Below, piece by piece: positions 51,737 through 60,288 of a DNA stretch of 64,000 nucleotides (the first letter of the stretch is position 1; every line of letters begins with the position of its first letter). Source of the stretch: Bdellovibrionales bacterium (GTDB lineage: Bacteria > Bdellovibrionota > UBA1018 > CAIMNF01); assembly GCA_947462765.1 (NCBI GenBank), contig CANHQK010000003.1:1-64000 (forward strand), written 5' to 3'. The notes under the pieces were generated by a model, which worked only from the letters and a program-made list of their open reading frames with translations, did not search any database and was not told the DNA's origin. The position numbers were made by a program, and so were the translations under genes.

Positions 51737-53095
51737 TTATCCCTTAGTCTTCAAAAAATGCATCCGGACCGGGCTTCCGAGATATCCGTAGTGCTCCCGG
51801 ATGGCCCTGACCAAGTGCCGGCTCAGGCTGAAATGAATCTTGCGCGGATCGCTCACATGGGCAACGAAAGTCGGAGGGTTCCGACCTGACTGGTGCACAA
51901 AATAGAACTTTGCATTGTTCGGGTTGTGGATTTCGGCAGCATTCCGGAGAAATTCTGTCAGCTCTTTGGTCTGGATCTTGAGAGATCGCTGCTCGATCAC
52001 GGCTTGAGCCACCCGGAACAACCGGTCGAGCCCGATCGAGTCCTTGGCGGTGGTGAAGACGAGCGGAGCATAGCCGAGAAAACGGATCTTCTTCCGGATC
52101 TCCTCCTCAGCGAGCTTCTGGGAAAAATCCTTGTTTCCAACCTGCGTATCCCACTTGTTCAGAACGAGAATCACACTGCATCCCATCTCTTCGATGAGGC
52201 CGGCAATCTTCTCGTCCTGCTCGTACACCCCTTGTTCCCCATCCATCACCAGGAATGCCAGGTCGGCACGCTCGAGGGTCTTTCGGGTTTGAACCACGGA
52301 CAAGACTTCAATCCCCTGCTCGGTCTTGTTCTTCCGGCGGATCCCGGCCGTATCGATCACGGTGAAATCTTTGCCATTCCAGTTGATGTCCAAATCAATC
52401 GCATCGACGGTGGTGCCGGCAATCGGACTCACGATCGTACGCTTCTCGCCACAAATGGCGTTCAGCAAAGTGCTCTTCCCGACGTTCGGTTGTCCGACGA
52501 TGGCAATCCGGGGGGTTCGAGGAACATAAACCTCCTCCTTCTCCGACTCCGCGTCCTCCTCAGAAACCACCGGAAGGGCCTCTGGATTCAACAAATCGAC
52601 CACCATCTCCTTCAACTCATCGATCTGAAGGGCATGCTCGGCCGAGACAGGAAGCAATCGATCCACACCGAGGGCGTAGAACTCCGCGAAACGCTCCTCG
52701 GCCAAATCAGAGTCGGCCTTGTTCAATACCAGAATCACGGGGATTTTCTCGCTGACTCCGGACCGACGGAGCTCCGAAAAAACCTCTTCATCCGCCTGGG
52801 TCAGTCCGACCTTGATATCCACGACAAAGAGAACCACAGAAGCCTCTTTGAGCGCGGTATCCACTTGGAGACGGATCTCTTCCTTGAACTGCCCCTCTCC
52901 GAGACCACCGGTATCAATGAGGTTCACCGGGTACTCTTTGGCACGGACCCAGAAGCTCGCGGGCTCCACAATACGATCGCGCGTCACTCCCGGCGTGTCG
53001 AGCACCAAGGCCCGCTTTCGACCGAGTAGCCGATTGAACAGACTGCTTTTACCGACATTGGGTCGCCCCACGATCACCACATTGATGGAATTCAT
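51737..53095 (-). CDS. der: Der/EngA double-domain ribosome-assembly GTPase
   Basis: A 452-residue protein with two tandem G domains (P-loops GRPNVGKSSLFN and GQPNVGKSTLLN) and a C-terminal KH-like domain. It assists 50S assembly. Its start overlaps the era stop as ATGA. In E. coli der sits next to bamB; here it follows era and rnc. Confidence 0.97.
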   Translation of the reverse strand: MNSINVVIVGRPNVGKSSLFNRLLGRKRALVLDTPGVTRDRIVEPASFWVRAKEYPVNLIDTGGLGEGQFKEEIRLQVDTALKEASVVLFVVDIKVGLTQADEEVFSELRRSGVSEKIPVILVLNKADSDLAEERFAEFYALGVDRLLPVSAEHALQIDELKEMVVDLLNPEALPVVSEEDAESEKEEVYVPRTPRIAIVGQPNVGKSTLLNAICGEKRTIVSPIAGTTVDAIDLDINWNGKDFTVIDTAGIRRKNKTEQGIEVLSVVQTRKTLERADLAFLVMDGEQGVYEQDEKIAGLIEEMGCSVILVLNKWDTQVGNKDFSQKLAEEEIRKKIRFLGYAPLVFTTAKDSIGLDRLFRVAQAVIEQRSLKIQTKELTEFLRNAAEIHNPNNAKFYFVHQSGRNPPTFVAHVSDPRKIHFSLSRHLVRAIREHYGYLGSPVRMHFLKTKG

Positions 53096-54039
53096 CGTTT
53101 ATCCTTACCGGCCCGAGCGCCTCTTGCGTCATATTCGTAGCCGAGCTGTTTCATCTTTCTGGACTCGGAAGTCCAACCTTCGAGCACTTTCACCCGCAAC
53201 TCAAGAAACACGCGCTCACCGATGAGCTCCTCGATCTCCTTGCGGGCCGCCGTGCCGATCTCTTTGATCTTTTTACCGCCCGCACCGATGACCATCCCCT
53301 TTTGACTCTCGCGTTCGACGTAAATCAAAGCCGAAATGGCGACGGGCTTGAAATCCTCACGATAACTCTCGATCTCTACCGCGCAGCTATAAGGCAATTC
53401 GTCACCAAGCTTCATAAAAAGCTGCTTCCGAATCATCTCGGCGACGACAAACCGAGAGCTGCGATCGGTCAAGGCCTCGGGGTCCTCGTACAAGGGAGGT
53501 CCATCCGGTAAGCGATCGAACAGATCTTTGACGAGTTCGGGAACGCCAGTTTTCTTCTCCGCCGAGATCTCGATCGGTGGAAGGACCTCGACTCCGGCTC
53601 CGGTCAGGACAGTCCGGCACTCCTCGAAAAAACCCGCGACCCACTCGAATTTTTCAGGCTCTCTTTTTTTCAAATCACACTTGTTCAGAATCGGAAGCAC
53701 AGGAGCTTCCGACATCCGGAGAACCTCCAGCACCAACCTTTCGGCTTCGGGTTTACTCCAAGGGTCGACCAGGTACAGCACCAGATCCGGTCCCTCCAGT
53801 GCCCGCCGGACCTCCTGCATCATGAAAGCGTTGATCCCGCCTTCCCGCGCCCGATGGATCCCGGGGGTATCCACGAAAACGATCTGCCCCCTCTCATCCG
53901 AAAGTATCCCTCGAATCTGATCCCGGGTGGTCTGCGCTTTAGGGGTGACGATCGAAATCGACTCCCCCAGGACTGCATTCAAAAAGGTACTTTTCCCAGT
54001 GTTCGGCCTTCCGACCAAAGCGATCACTCCTGATTTCAT
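53092..54039 (-). CDS. era: Era ribosome-assembly GTPase
   Basis: A 315-residue GTPase with P-loop GRPNTGKSTFLN, switch II DTPGIHR, NKCD and the C-terminal KH domain (MVIGAGGKKIKEIGTAARKE). Era binds the 3' end of 16S rRNA during 30S maturation. The rnc-era order is conserved in many bacteria; starts and stops overlap by 4 bases. Confidence 0.97.
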   Translation of the reverse strand: MKSGVIALVGRPNTGKSTFLNAVLGESISIVTPKAQTTRDQIRGILSDERGQIVFVDTPGIHRAREGGINAFMMQEVRRALEGPDLVLYLVDPWSKPEAERLVLEVLRMSEAPVLPILNKCDLKKREPEKFEWVAGFFEECRTVLTGAGVEVLPPIEISAEKKTGVPELVKDLFDRLPDGPPLYEDPEALTDRSSRFVVAEMIRKQLFMKLGDELPYSCAVEIESYREDFKPVAISALIYVERESQKGMVIGAGGKKIKEIGTAARKEIEELIGERVFLELRVKVLEGWTSESRKMKQLGYEYDARGARAGKDKR

Positions 54040-54770
54040 TTTTCGAATCCCCCTTCGATTTCCGGAAGGATCCGGAGGGCCTCACAGGCCGCATTTTGTT
54101 CGGCATCTTTTTTCGACGATCCTTCACTCGATGCGAGGACGCGATCCTTCACCCGCACTTCGACAGTGAACACCTTGGCATGGTCGGGCCCAGCGGATGC
54201 GGTCAAATGGTAAGTGGGCGTCAGACGGAACCGGCTCTGGATCAACTCCTGCAACCGTGTTTTGTGATCCTGGAAAGAAATCGCGTTAGAGTCGGCGCGG
54301 AACAAAGGTGCGAAAAGGTAGCGAACCACCGGATAAACGGCGTTGAAGCCTCCATCGATGTAAATCGCGGCAATCAGAGCTTCGAACGCGCTCGACAGGA
54401 TCGAGGCCTTCTCGTGCCCCCCTGACCTGAGTTCCCCTTTACCCAGCAACATCAATCCGCTCAAGCGGAGACTCTTCGAGATCTCACTCAAGGTCTTCTC
54501 ATTCACCACTGCAGCACGCATTTTGGACAACTGCCCTTCGCTAGCCTCCGGAAAGGCCTCAAGGAGCAAATCCGAGATCACGAGCCCGAGAACCGAATCT
54601 CCGAGAAACTCGAATCGCTCATTATTCCGTTGGGCCGGAAGGCGCTCTTGATGGTTCTCATGACCGAAGGAGACATGGGTCATGGCCAGAATGAGCAACC
54701 TGGGATCTCCGAATATATAGCGAATCTGATCCTGCAAGCCCTGGAGTGTCTGGGGTTTCTGTTCAGGCAT
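54036..54770 (-). CDS. rnc: ribonuclease III
   Basis: A 244-residue double-strand-specific endonuclease. The RNase III signature NERFEFLGDSVLGL is at about 45-58, the catalytic Glu region FEALIAAIYIDGG later, and the dsRNA-binding domain covers about 170-240. ATG 54770 overlaps the mtaB-like stop by 8 bases; the longer frame is not supported. Confidence 0.96.
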   Translation of the reverse strand: MPEQKPQTLQGLQDQIRYIFGDPRLLILAMTHVSFGHENHQERLPAQRNNERFEFLGDSVLGLVISDLLLEAFPEASEGQLSKMRAAVVNEKTLSEISKSLRLSGLMLLGKGELRSGGHEKASILSSAFEALIAAIYIDGGFNAVYPVVRYLFAPLFRADSNAISFQDHKTRLQELIQSRFRLTPTYHLTASAGPDHAKVFTVEVRVKDRVLASSEGSSKKDAEQNAACEALRILPEIEGGFEK

Positions 54771-56187
54771 GGGTTTCTCCGATCCAAGACACTTCGCCCG
54801 ATGCCCGGTCGATGAACCAACGACCCACACGTACCTGCACCACCCGGTTCCTGGCAATTTCCGGAGACAAGGCCTCCTCTGGCAAAAGCACGCGTTGGTA
54901 GTCTCTTGAGTAACCTGACAGCCAGGTCCTCGCGCCGTCCGGACCCTTGACACGTCCCTCGATCAACACCCCGTCGATCCGATCCCGACCCCCGGCACGG
55001 GCTTCCGAAAACCGCCCAGTCATGCGATCGAGACTGATGGAGAGCAAGCGCCGGGCACGCTCTTTCCGTTTTGAGAATTCGACCGGATCCGGAAGCCGGG
55101 TGGCAGGAGTGCCGGATCGTTCACTGTAGGGGAACACATGCAGACGCGACCAGTAGAGCCCCTGAAGTCGGTTTTCCATGGCAGTGAATTCCTCTTCGGA
55201 CTCTCCCGGAAACCCTGTGATCAGGTCCATGCCCACAAACGGGCGTCGTTTCATCGTTGCGAGCCGCTCAAGGCAGGATTCCACCTCTGACACCGTGTAC
55301 TTTCGCTTCATCAACTTGAGAATGCGGGACTCGGTGTGCTGAACCGATACATGAAAATGGGGACAAAAGGCCTCGTGATCCTCCATCAATCCGACCATAC
55401 GTTCTGAGATCTCGGTCGGATCGAGAGACCCGACCCTCAAACGTTCGATGCCGGACCGGGTCAGTATCGATTCAATCAAATCGTCGACTCTCGGTCGGTC
55501 TGACCAATCGATTCCGTAGTCCCCGATATTGGTACCGGTGAGAATCACCTCCCGGATCCCCTCCTGCTTGAGGAGACTCACTTGTTCCACAATATTTTCG
55601 ATCGAAAGGCTCCGGGCCGGACCCCGCCCGTAAGGGATCACGCAATAGGTGCAAAAAGCATTGCAACCTTCCTGGATCTTGATGAACGCCCTCGTTCTGA
55701 ATGTCGAAGCGGTCGGATCGAGACTCAGGAGTTCTTCCGCACCTGTCGACGGCATCGCCCACTCCCGGTCGATCGGATGCCTCGAACGGAACTCCTCGTA
55801 TCCCCTGACCGATCCGAGGATCTCGGGCTCGGAAGGGTTGACTTCAAGATGTCGGACAATCCAATCGGCAGCCCGATCCTTGTCCTGATTGCCCACCACT
55901 GCACTCACACCCGGGATCTTCAATGCCGATTCGGGATCGACCTCGGCGCCACAACCGGTATAAATCACTCGTACCGCGGGATTCTTCCGCGCAAGATCCC
56001 GAACGAGCTTACGGGATTGCCGGTCGGCCTCATCTGTGACCGTACAGGAATTGACGACAATGACATCGGCATCAGCATCGCCTGTCGCGGGACTCCATCC
56101 GTGTCGGAGGAGCCCAGACTCGATCTGTTGCCCGTCGGACGAGTTTGCCTTGCATCCGAGTGTCTTGACCAGGAAACGCTTCTTCAT
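54763..56187 (-). CDS. mtaB: MtaB-type tRNA methylthiotransferase (radical SAM)
   Basis: A 474-residue radical SAM enzyme. The N-terminal UPF0004 domain holds three cluster cysteines (TLGCKAN, NSCTVTDEA, TGCGAE); the radical SAM motif is GCNAFCTYCVIP; a TRAM-like RNA-binding end follows. The layout matches MtaB, which converts t6A37 to ms2t6A37, better than MiaB or RimO. ATG 56187 forms an ATGA overlap with the MnmA-like gene. Confidence 0.92.
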   Translation of the reverse strand: MKKRFLVKTLGCKANSSDGQQIESGLLRHGWSPATGDADADVIVVNSCTVTDEADRQSRKLVRDLARKNPAVRVIYTGCGAEVDPESALKIPGVSAVVGNQDKDRAADWIVRHLEVNPSEPEILGSVRGYEEFRSRHPIDREWAMPSTGAEELLSLDPTASTFRTRAFIKIQEGCNAFCTYCVIPYGRGPARSLSIENIVEQVSLLKQEGIREVILTGTNIGDYGIDWSDRPRVDDLIESILTRSGIERLRVGSLDPTEISERMVGLMEDHEAFCPHFHVSVQHTESRILKLMKRKYTVSEVESCLERLATMKRRPFVGMDLITGFPGESEEEFTAMENRLQGLYWSRLHVFPYSERSGTPATRLPDPVEFSKRKERARRLLSISLDRMTGRFSEARAGGRDRIDGVLIEGRVKGPDGARTWLSGYSRDYQRVLLPEEALSPEIARNRVVQVRVGRWFIDRASGEVSWIGETHA

Positions 56188-57221
56188 TTCATCACCAGAA
56201 TCCTTGCGCCACCGAGAATCTCCTGGTTCTCCAACCAAACCACTCTCTGGCCATTCTCAAGCGAAACATCCGCCACCTTCAAAGGTTCGTCGAATACCGC
56301 CTTCATCCGGTTTCCCTCATACTGGACCAGCCTCACAGGCAGGGGGCGTTCCGCCCCTTGGAACAGGAGTCCGGTGCGGACTTCCCGCATTCCGGGATCC
56401 GGTTTGACAAACCAATAGGCCTCATCGAGATGGACTTCCCGGTAGACGGCATCGAAATCTTCAACCACTTCCACCACCGATTCGGAACGGAAGAAAGTTT
56501 TGACCCGGTAGATCCGCTCGGGGTGGAGAGGGTGTTTCCACAGCCCTCCGTTTTCGAATAGATGAGCGGGCGACTCACCCAGCACTTCGCGGGTTTCCGT
56601 CATGACCTTGTAGCGGATGCGGCTCCGGCCAGAAGGGACCAGATCCGGATCCTGTCCCACGAGCTTCCAATCGACATCGAACTCGCGAGTGATCTCGGCA
56701 GGAGCCACTTCGAGAGCGAGCTTTTCCAGCATGCTCGAAGGAATAGATCCGACCGGCAACATCATTTTCGAGAGCTCGATTTGTCCCAGCCCGACCAATA
56801 AAAGAACCGCCTCGAGGTCGGAACCCGCGCCCTGAACCACCCGGGTCAAGCCGGCAGACGGGTCTTCCTGCAGAGTCACCGCATATCCACCGGCTATACG
56901 GTCGGTCTTGTAAGAGTCGGCCGCCTCGAGCAAACGAGGCAACAACACTTTAGTATGAAAAACGGTTTTCGGCAAAAACTGAGCAGCCTGGACCTCTGAG
57001 GTCTCAAGCTCGGACCGCGCGATTCTAAGCCACGCCTCGCGCACCGAGACAGACTGGATCTGAACGCCAAGTTTACGTTCGAGCTCGTGGATCCTTTCGG
57101 CCTGTTTTTCCGAACTACTCAGGTCGAAGTGAATTCCACGGACTTGGAATCCCTGCTTCTTCAAAAGCCAGGCGGTCACGATACTTTTCGGCCCTCCGCT
57201 GATGGCTACCAGGATTTTCAC
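56184..57221 (-). CDS. MnmA-like PP-loop protein lacking cysteines
   Basis: A 345-residue protein with the MnmA layout: PP-loop ATPase domain (SGGPKS at residues 8-13, IRGIHFDLSS, IAGGYAVTL) and the C-terminal tRNA-binding beta-barrel ending GGARILVMK. The normal SGGVDS has lost its Asp, and the NPCxxCN site and the second catalytic Cys are gone; there is no cysteine anywhere in the chain. It cannot do the persulfide chemistry of MnmA (2-thiolation of U34) in the usual way. It sits between the NifS-like gene and mtaB with 4-base overlaps, so it is expressed and maintained. Confidence 0.75.
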   Translation of the reverse strand: MKILVAISGGPKSIVTAWLLKKQGFQVRGIHFDLSSSEKQAERIHELERKLGVQIQSVSVREAWLRIARSELETSEVQAAQFLPKTVFHTKVLLPRLLEAADSYKTDRIAGGYAVTLQEDPSAGLTRVVQGAGSDLEAVLLLVGLGQIELSKMMLPVGSIPSSMLEKLALEVAPAEITREFDVDWKLVGQDPDLVPSGRSRIRYKVMTETREVLGESPAHLFENGGLWKHPLHPERIYRVKTFFRSESVVEVVEDFDAVYREVHLDEAYWFVKPDPGMREVRTGLLFQGAERPLPVRLVQYEGNRMKAVFDEPLKVADVSLENGQRVVWLENQEILGGARILVMK

Positions 57222-58387
57222 AAGCCACGCCCCTTCTGTTCGAGGATCCCCGACAAAGCACCCAGGAATCCCTCCACTTCCGCAGAGCTGTGTTCAGGAC
57301 CCAAGGAAACGCGGATCGAGTTGAGCGCGGCCTCGCGTGTAGCCCCCATGGACAAGAGCACTCTGGAGGGCTCGATCACTTTAGCCTTGCAAGCGCTTCC
57401 GTGACTGACGGCGAAACCCCTTAAGTCAAGGAGCTCGATCCAGTTCTCATATGACTGGAATTGTTTGAAACTGAAACGGGTCGTATTGGTAATCCGGCGT
57501 TCCTGCCAACCCCAGATCTGTATGGAAGGATCGATACGAACCAACCCTTCTTCGAGCATTTTTTGCAAAGGAGCTGTCTTGCGCTGAAACCCGACCGGGT
57601 CCAACTCCTCGCACGCGAATCGCGTGGCGAGAATGCCAAGCACATTCTCGGTTCCACCCCGAAGACCGCCATTCTGGGAGCCGGTCAAAAGCGGAACCAG
57701 CCGGGCTCCCGGGCGTCTCCAAATGAGACCGGTACCGGCCGGCGCACCGATTTTGTGCGATGAAAAGGTCACGAAGTCCGCGGGTGAAGCCGAGACATCG
57801 AGAGGAATCTTTCCCCAAACCTGGGCTCCGTCGAGATGCAAGCGCACCTCCACCCCGGATTCACGCATGATCCGGGACAATTCCCCCAGCGGAGTCAGTA
57901 CGCCGGTTTCATTGTTCGCCCAGAAAAGGCTCAATCCGATCGACCGGAGACCCCGGCTACGGGCTTCTTTCAACAGCTCCGCAAGACGCGCAAGATCGTA
58001 AGCGCCCTCGGGAAGGAGGGGCAATTCCGCCTTGAACGGGACACCCAGTTCCTCGAGCAGATCGTGGCTGGCGGAATGCTCACCGGCACCGATGATCATT
58101 CCCTCCACGGTCCGCTCCAAGCTCCGGATCACGGTTTGGTTTGCCTCCGTTCCGGAGGAAACCCAGACCAATTCGTCGGGAGAAACCGCCTGCCCCAAGG
58201 ACCGTGCCACCACAAGGGAGGCCTCGTACAAGAGGTGCTGGATTTTCTGACCCGGACGGTGCCGGCTGGATGGATTCGCCAGGTACAACTCCTCGTTCTT
58301 CAAGAACGAGATCAGTCGGTCCCTGAGCGAATGGCTGATACCCGCGGAAGCGTTGTAATCAAGATAGTGGACGTTCTTTTGCCACAT
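57218..58387 (-). CDS. NifS/IscS-type cysteine desulfurase
   Basis: A 389-residue PLP enzyme. The PLP lysine lies in FSSHKIGAPAGTG, and the catalytic Cys in SHGSACKAKV, placing it in group I (NifS/IscS) rather than SufS type. It likely feeds sulfur to tRNA modification, as it is followed by the MnmA-like and MtaB genes. Its start overlaps the end of the rrf2 gene by 29 bases. Confidence 0.9.
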   Translation of the reverse strand: MWQKNVHYLDYNASAGISHSLRDRLISFLKNEELYLANPSSRHRPGQKIQHLLYEASLVVARSLGQAVSPDELVWVSSGTEANQTVIRSLERTVEGMIIGAGEHSASHDLLEELGVPFKAELPLLPEGAYDLARLAELLKEARSRGLRSIGLSLFWANNETGVLTPLGELSRIMRESGVEVRLHLDGAQVWGKIPLDVSASPADFVTFSSHKIGAPAGTGLIWRRPGARLVPLLTGSQNGGLRGGTENVLGILATRFACEELDPVGFQRKTAPLQKMLEEGLVRIDPSIQIWGWQERRITNTTRFSFKQFQSYENWIELLDLRGFAVSHGSACKAKVIEPSRVLLSMGATREAALNSIRVSLGPEHSSAEVEGFLGALSGILEQKGRGL

Positions 58388-58877
58388 CCGGTGTCACGCT
58401 TCCCGCTCCGGAGGAGCTGCTCCGGTTCAGCAACTGAGTTCCCGACTTCGGAAGCTCTTGTTGGCCGCGTGCCTTGCGGATCAGATCGCCCACGCTAGTC
58501 GTGGTCAGATAATCCTGCATGATGGTACCCAAGTTCTCGAAATAAGACTTGGTGAGAACAAATTCCACCGTGTCACTCTTCAGGTCGCCGCTACCGATCA
58601 AATCTTTGGCCGGATTGATATTTTCGCCTACTGAGGTCAGAACCTCACGTACCGAAATCTCATCCATGGTCCGGGACAACACATAGCCACCCCCTGGTCC
58701 ACGCACGGATTTCACCACGGAGCCCTTACGAAGCCTGCGGAACAATTGCTCCAAATAATGGAGCGAAATGTTCTGCCGCTCGGAAATCTCCTGTAAGCGG
58801 ACGGGCTTCCCGTTCGAATGGAACGAGAGATCAAGAATGGCACGGACTGCATAACGGCCTTTGGATGTTAAACGCAT
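58359..58877 (-). CDS. Rrf2-family regulator without cluster cysteines
   Basis: A 172-residue IscR-like repressor with the full winged helix (MRLTSKGRYAVRAILDL, NISLHYLEQLFRRLRKGSVV, RGPGGGYVLSR). The loop that carries the three Fe-S cysteines in IscR has none here (INPAKDLIGSGDLKSDT), and the protein has no cysteine at all. It must therefore sense something other than a bound cluster, or act constitutively. GCAGGAGG lies 7 bases before the ATG. First gene of the rrf2-nifS-mnmA-mtaB-rnc-era-der run. Confidence 0.88.
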   Translation of the reverse strand: MRLTSKGRYAVRAILDLSFHSNGKPVRLQEISERQNISLHYLEQLFRRLRKGSVVKSVRGPGGGYVLSRTMDEISVREVLTSVGENINPAKDLIGSGDLKSDTVEFVLTKSYFENLGTIMQDYLTTTSVGDLIRKARGQQELPKSGTQLLNRSSSSGAGSVTPDVAKERPLS

Positions 58878-58943
58878 CTGACTACCTCCTGCGCGTTTTG
58901 GGACATGAACTTCCGCTCGAATGACACACCCGAGCGCTCAGGG

Positions 58944-58973
58944 GTTTTACCATTATTTGCCCGCTCAAGTCAA
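58944..58973 (-). promoter_or_regulatory. candidate promoter of the rrf2-nifS operon
   Basis: On the minus strand, TTGACT (58968-58973), 18 bases, TAAAAC (58944-58949). It would start transcription about 60 bases before the rrf2 ATG, next to the AT-rich block at about 58974-59050. Confidence 0.4.
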
Positions 58974-59116
58974 CTATATTGTCTCTGTTGAATTAATAAA
59001 TATATATCAATAAATACAAGATATTACATAACAACAACTCAAATTCGTCAAGTTCATGTCGCTTTGTTCTTCAGAAATTCCCGATTGATCCGATCAGAAC
59101 ATGAGGGATTTTTGAC

Positions 59117-59818
59117 ATGGGCAATCCGCAGAAGAAAAAGGATGAGACGAGCAGTTCGATCGTGGTGGATGAATTCAGCTCTGCCGTGCCCGGGGTCACC
59201 ATGCTCTTGAATCCTCAAGTGATTTTTGAGCGAGAGGCCTCCAGGGCCAAACAAGAACAATCGGGATCTCCCGAACCGGAGCATCCGGTTGCAGAAACGT
59301 TCGAAACCGAGAGTGAAGGTGTTTCGCTTTCTGTCGAGATCCCGCTGACTGAAACTCCGGTGAGCGAGGCCCCGATGAGCGCCTCACAGGTTGACGTCGC
59401 AGCCCATCCCGACACTCCACTCTCACGACTCGGTGTCCTGATGGAACTCCACTTTGAGGATGAGGGATCCGGTTTCCGTTTCATCAAGGCCGTTCCTCAC
59501 TCGCAGGGAGAAATCAAAGACTGGCAGCAGGAGGCTTACCGGGGCATGAAAATCGAACTCGATGTGCTCGGAATCAACATTTCCTTCCAGGAATTCTCTG
59601 CAAAGAAAAATCATTTCGAGGCCGATGCGTTCTGTACTCCGGATGACGCGTGGATTCAGACTGTTCGCTCGAGGGACCACTCGACCCGCATGTATGTCTT
59701 GATCACAAATCGCTCCCTGCTGCTGGAGAAAGAAACGGTTTACACCCTTCTCGAAGGAACGGGAGAAAAAGAATCCGGTGACGACAGCGGCTCAATCGAA
59801 ATCGATTTTGCATCTTAA
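59117..59818 (+). CDS. cytoplasmic protein of unknown function
   Basis: A 233-residue acidic protein. The first 100 residues are Ser/Glu/Pro-rich and probably disordered; residues about 105-220 look folded with strands (VLMELHFEDEGSGFRFIKAVP, KIELDVLGINISFQEF, RMYVLITNRSLLLEKETVYT). No signal or known motif. It is alone on the plus strand here, behind an AT-rich region, and its stop overlaps the convergent tsaE gene by 4 bases. Confidence 0.65.
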   Translation: MGNPQKKKDETSSSIVVDEFSSAVPGVTMLLNPQVIFEREASRAKQEQSGSPEPEHPVAETFETESEGVSLSVEIPLTETPVSEAPMSASQVDVAAHPDTPLSRLGVLMELHFEDEGSGFRFIKAVPHSQGEIKDWQQEAYRGMKIELDVLGINISFQEFSAKKNHFEADAFCTPDDAWIQTVRSRDHSTRMYVLITNRSLLLEKETVYTLLEGTGEKESGDDSGSIEIDFAS

Positions 59819-60288
59819 CCGGTGATCCGGTAGGTTCTCACTTCGTCCTCGCCCGATTCGATAGTAATCCGGAGGGCGCGTTTGCCGATCCGCTCCGGAT
59901 GCTCGGTGTAGACGAGCAGTTCTTCATTGAACAAAGATCCCCACTCGATCAGCACCAGGCATCCCCGTTCCTCAAACTGCTCCAGGATTCCCGAATCCTC
60001 CAACTCGGAAGGATCCCTCAGCCTGTAAAGATCAATATGGTAAACCGGCATGCCTGTGGATGCCCGGTAGGTCTGAACCAGAGGAAAAGTGGGACTCCCG
60101 TGCGAAACCGCCCCGGGGCAAAGTGACTCGATCACCACTCGCGCCAGTGTGGACTTGCCGGCTCCCATCTCACCCTCCAGAAAAACCAGGGTGTCCGGGC
60201 CGAAGTCCTCCTCGAGAATGCCGGCCAAACGTTCCCGCAGTCCGCTTTCAGAGCAGTCGGGCCATACGAGGTTCTTCTTCTTCACCAT
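59815..60288 (-). CDS. tsaE: TsaE, tRNA t6A biosynthesis ATPase
   Basis: A 157-residue ATPase required with TsaB and TsaD to make t6A37. Walker A is EGEMGAGKST; family blocks SPTFPLVQTY and YHIDLYRL follow. Start at 60288 (MVKKKN) fits the family N-terminus; a GTG at 60339 would add 17 residues. It overlaps the end of nnr by 41 bases. The MtaB enzyme at 54763 acts on the same nucleotide. Confidence 0.93.
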   Translation of the reverse strand: MVKKKNLVWPDCSESGLRERLAGILEEDFGPDTLVFLEGEMGAGKSTLARVVIESLCPGAVSHGSPTFPLVQTYRASTGMPVYHIDLYRLRDPSELEDSGILEQFEERGCLVLIEWGSLFNEELLVYTEHPERIGKRALRITIESGEDEVRTYRITG

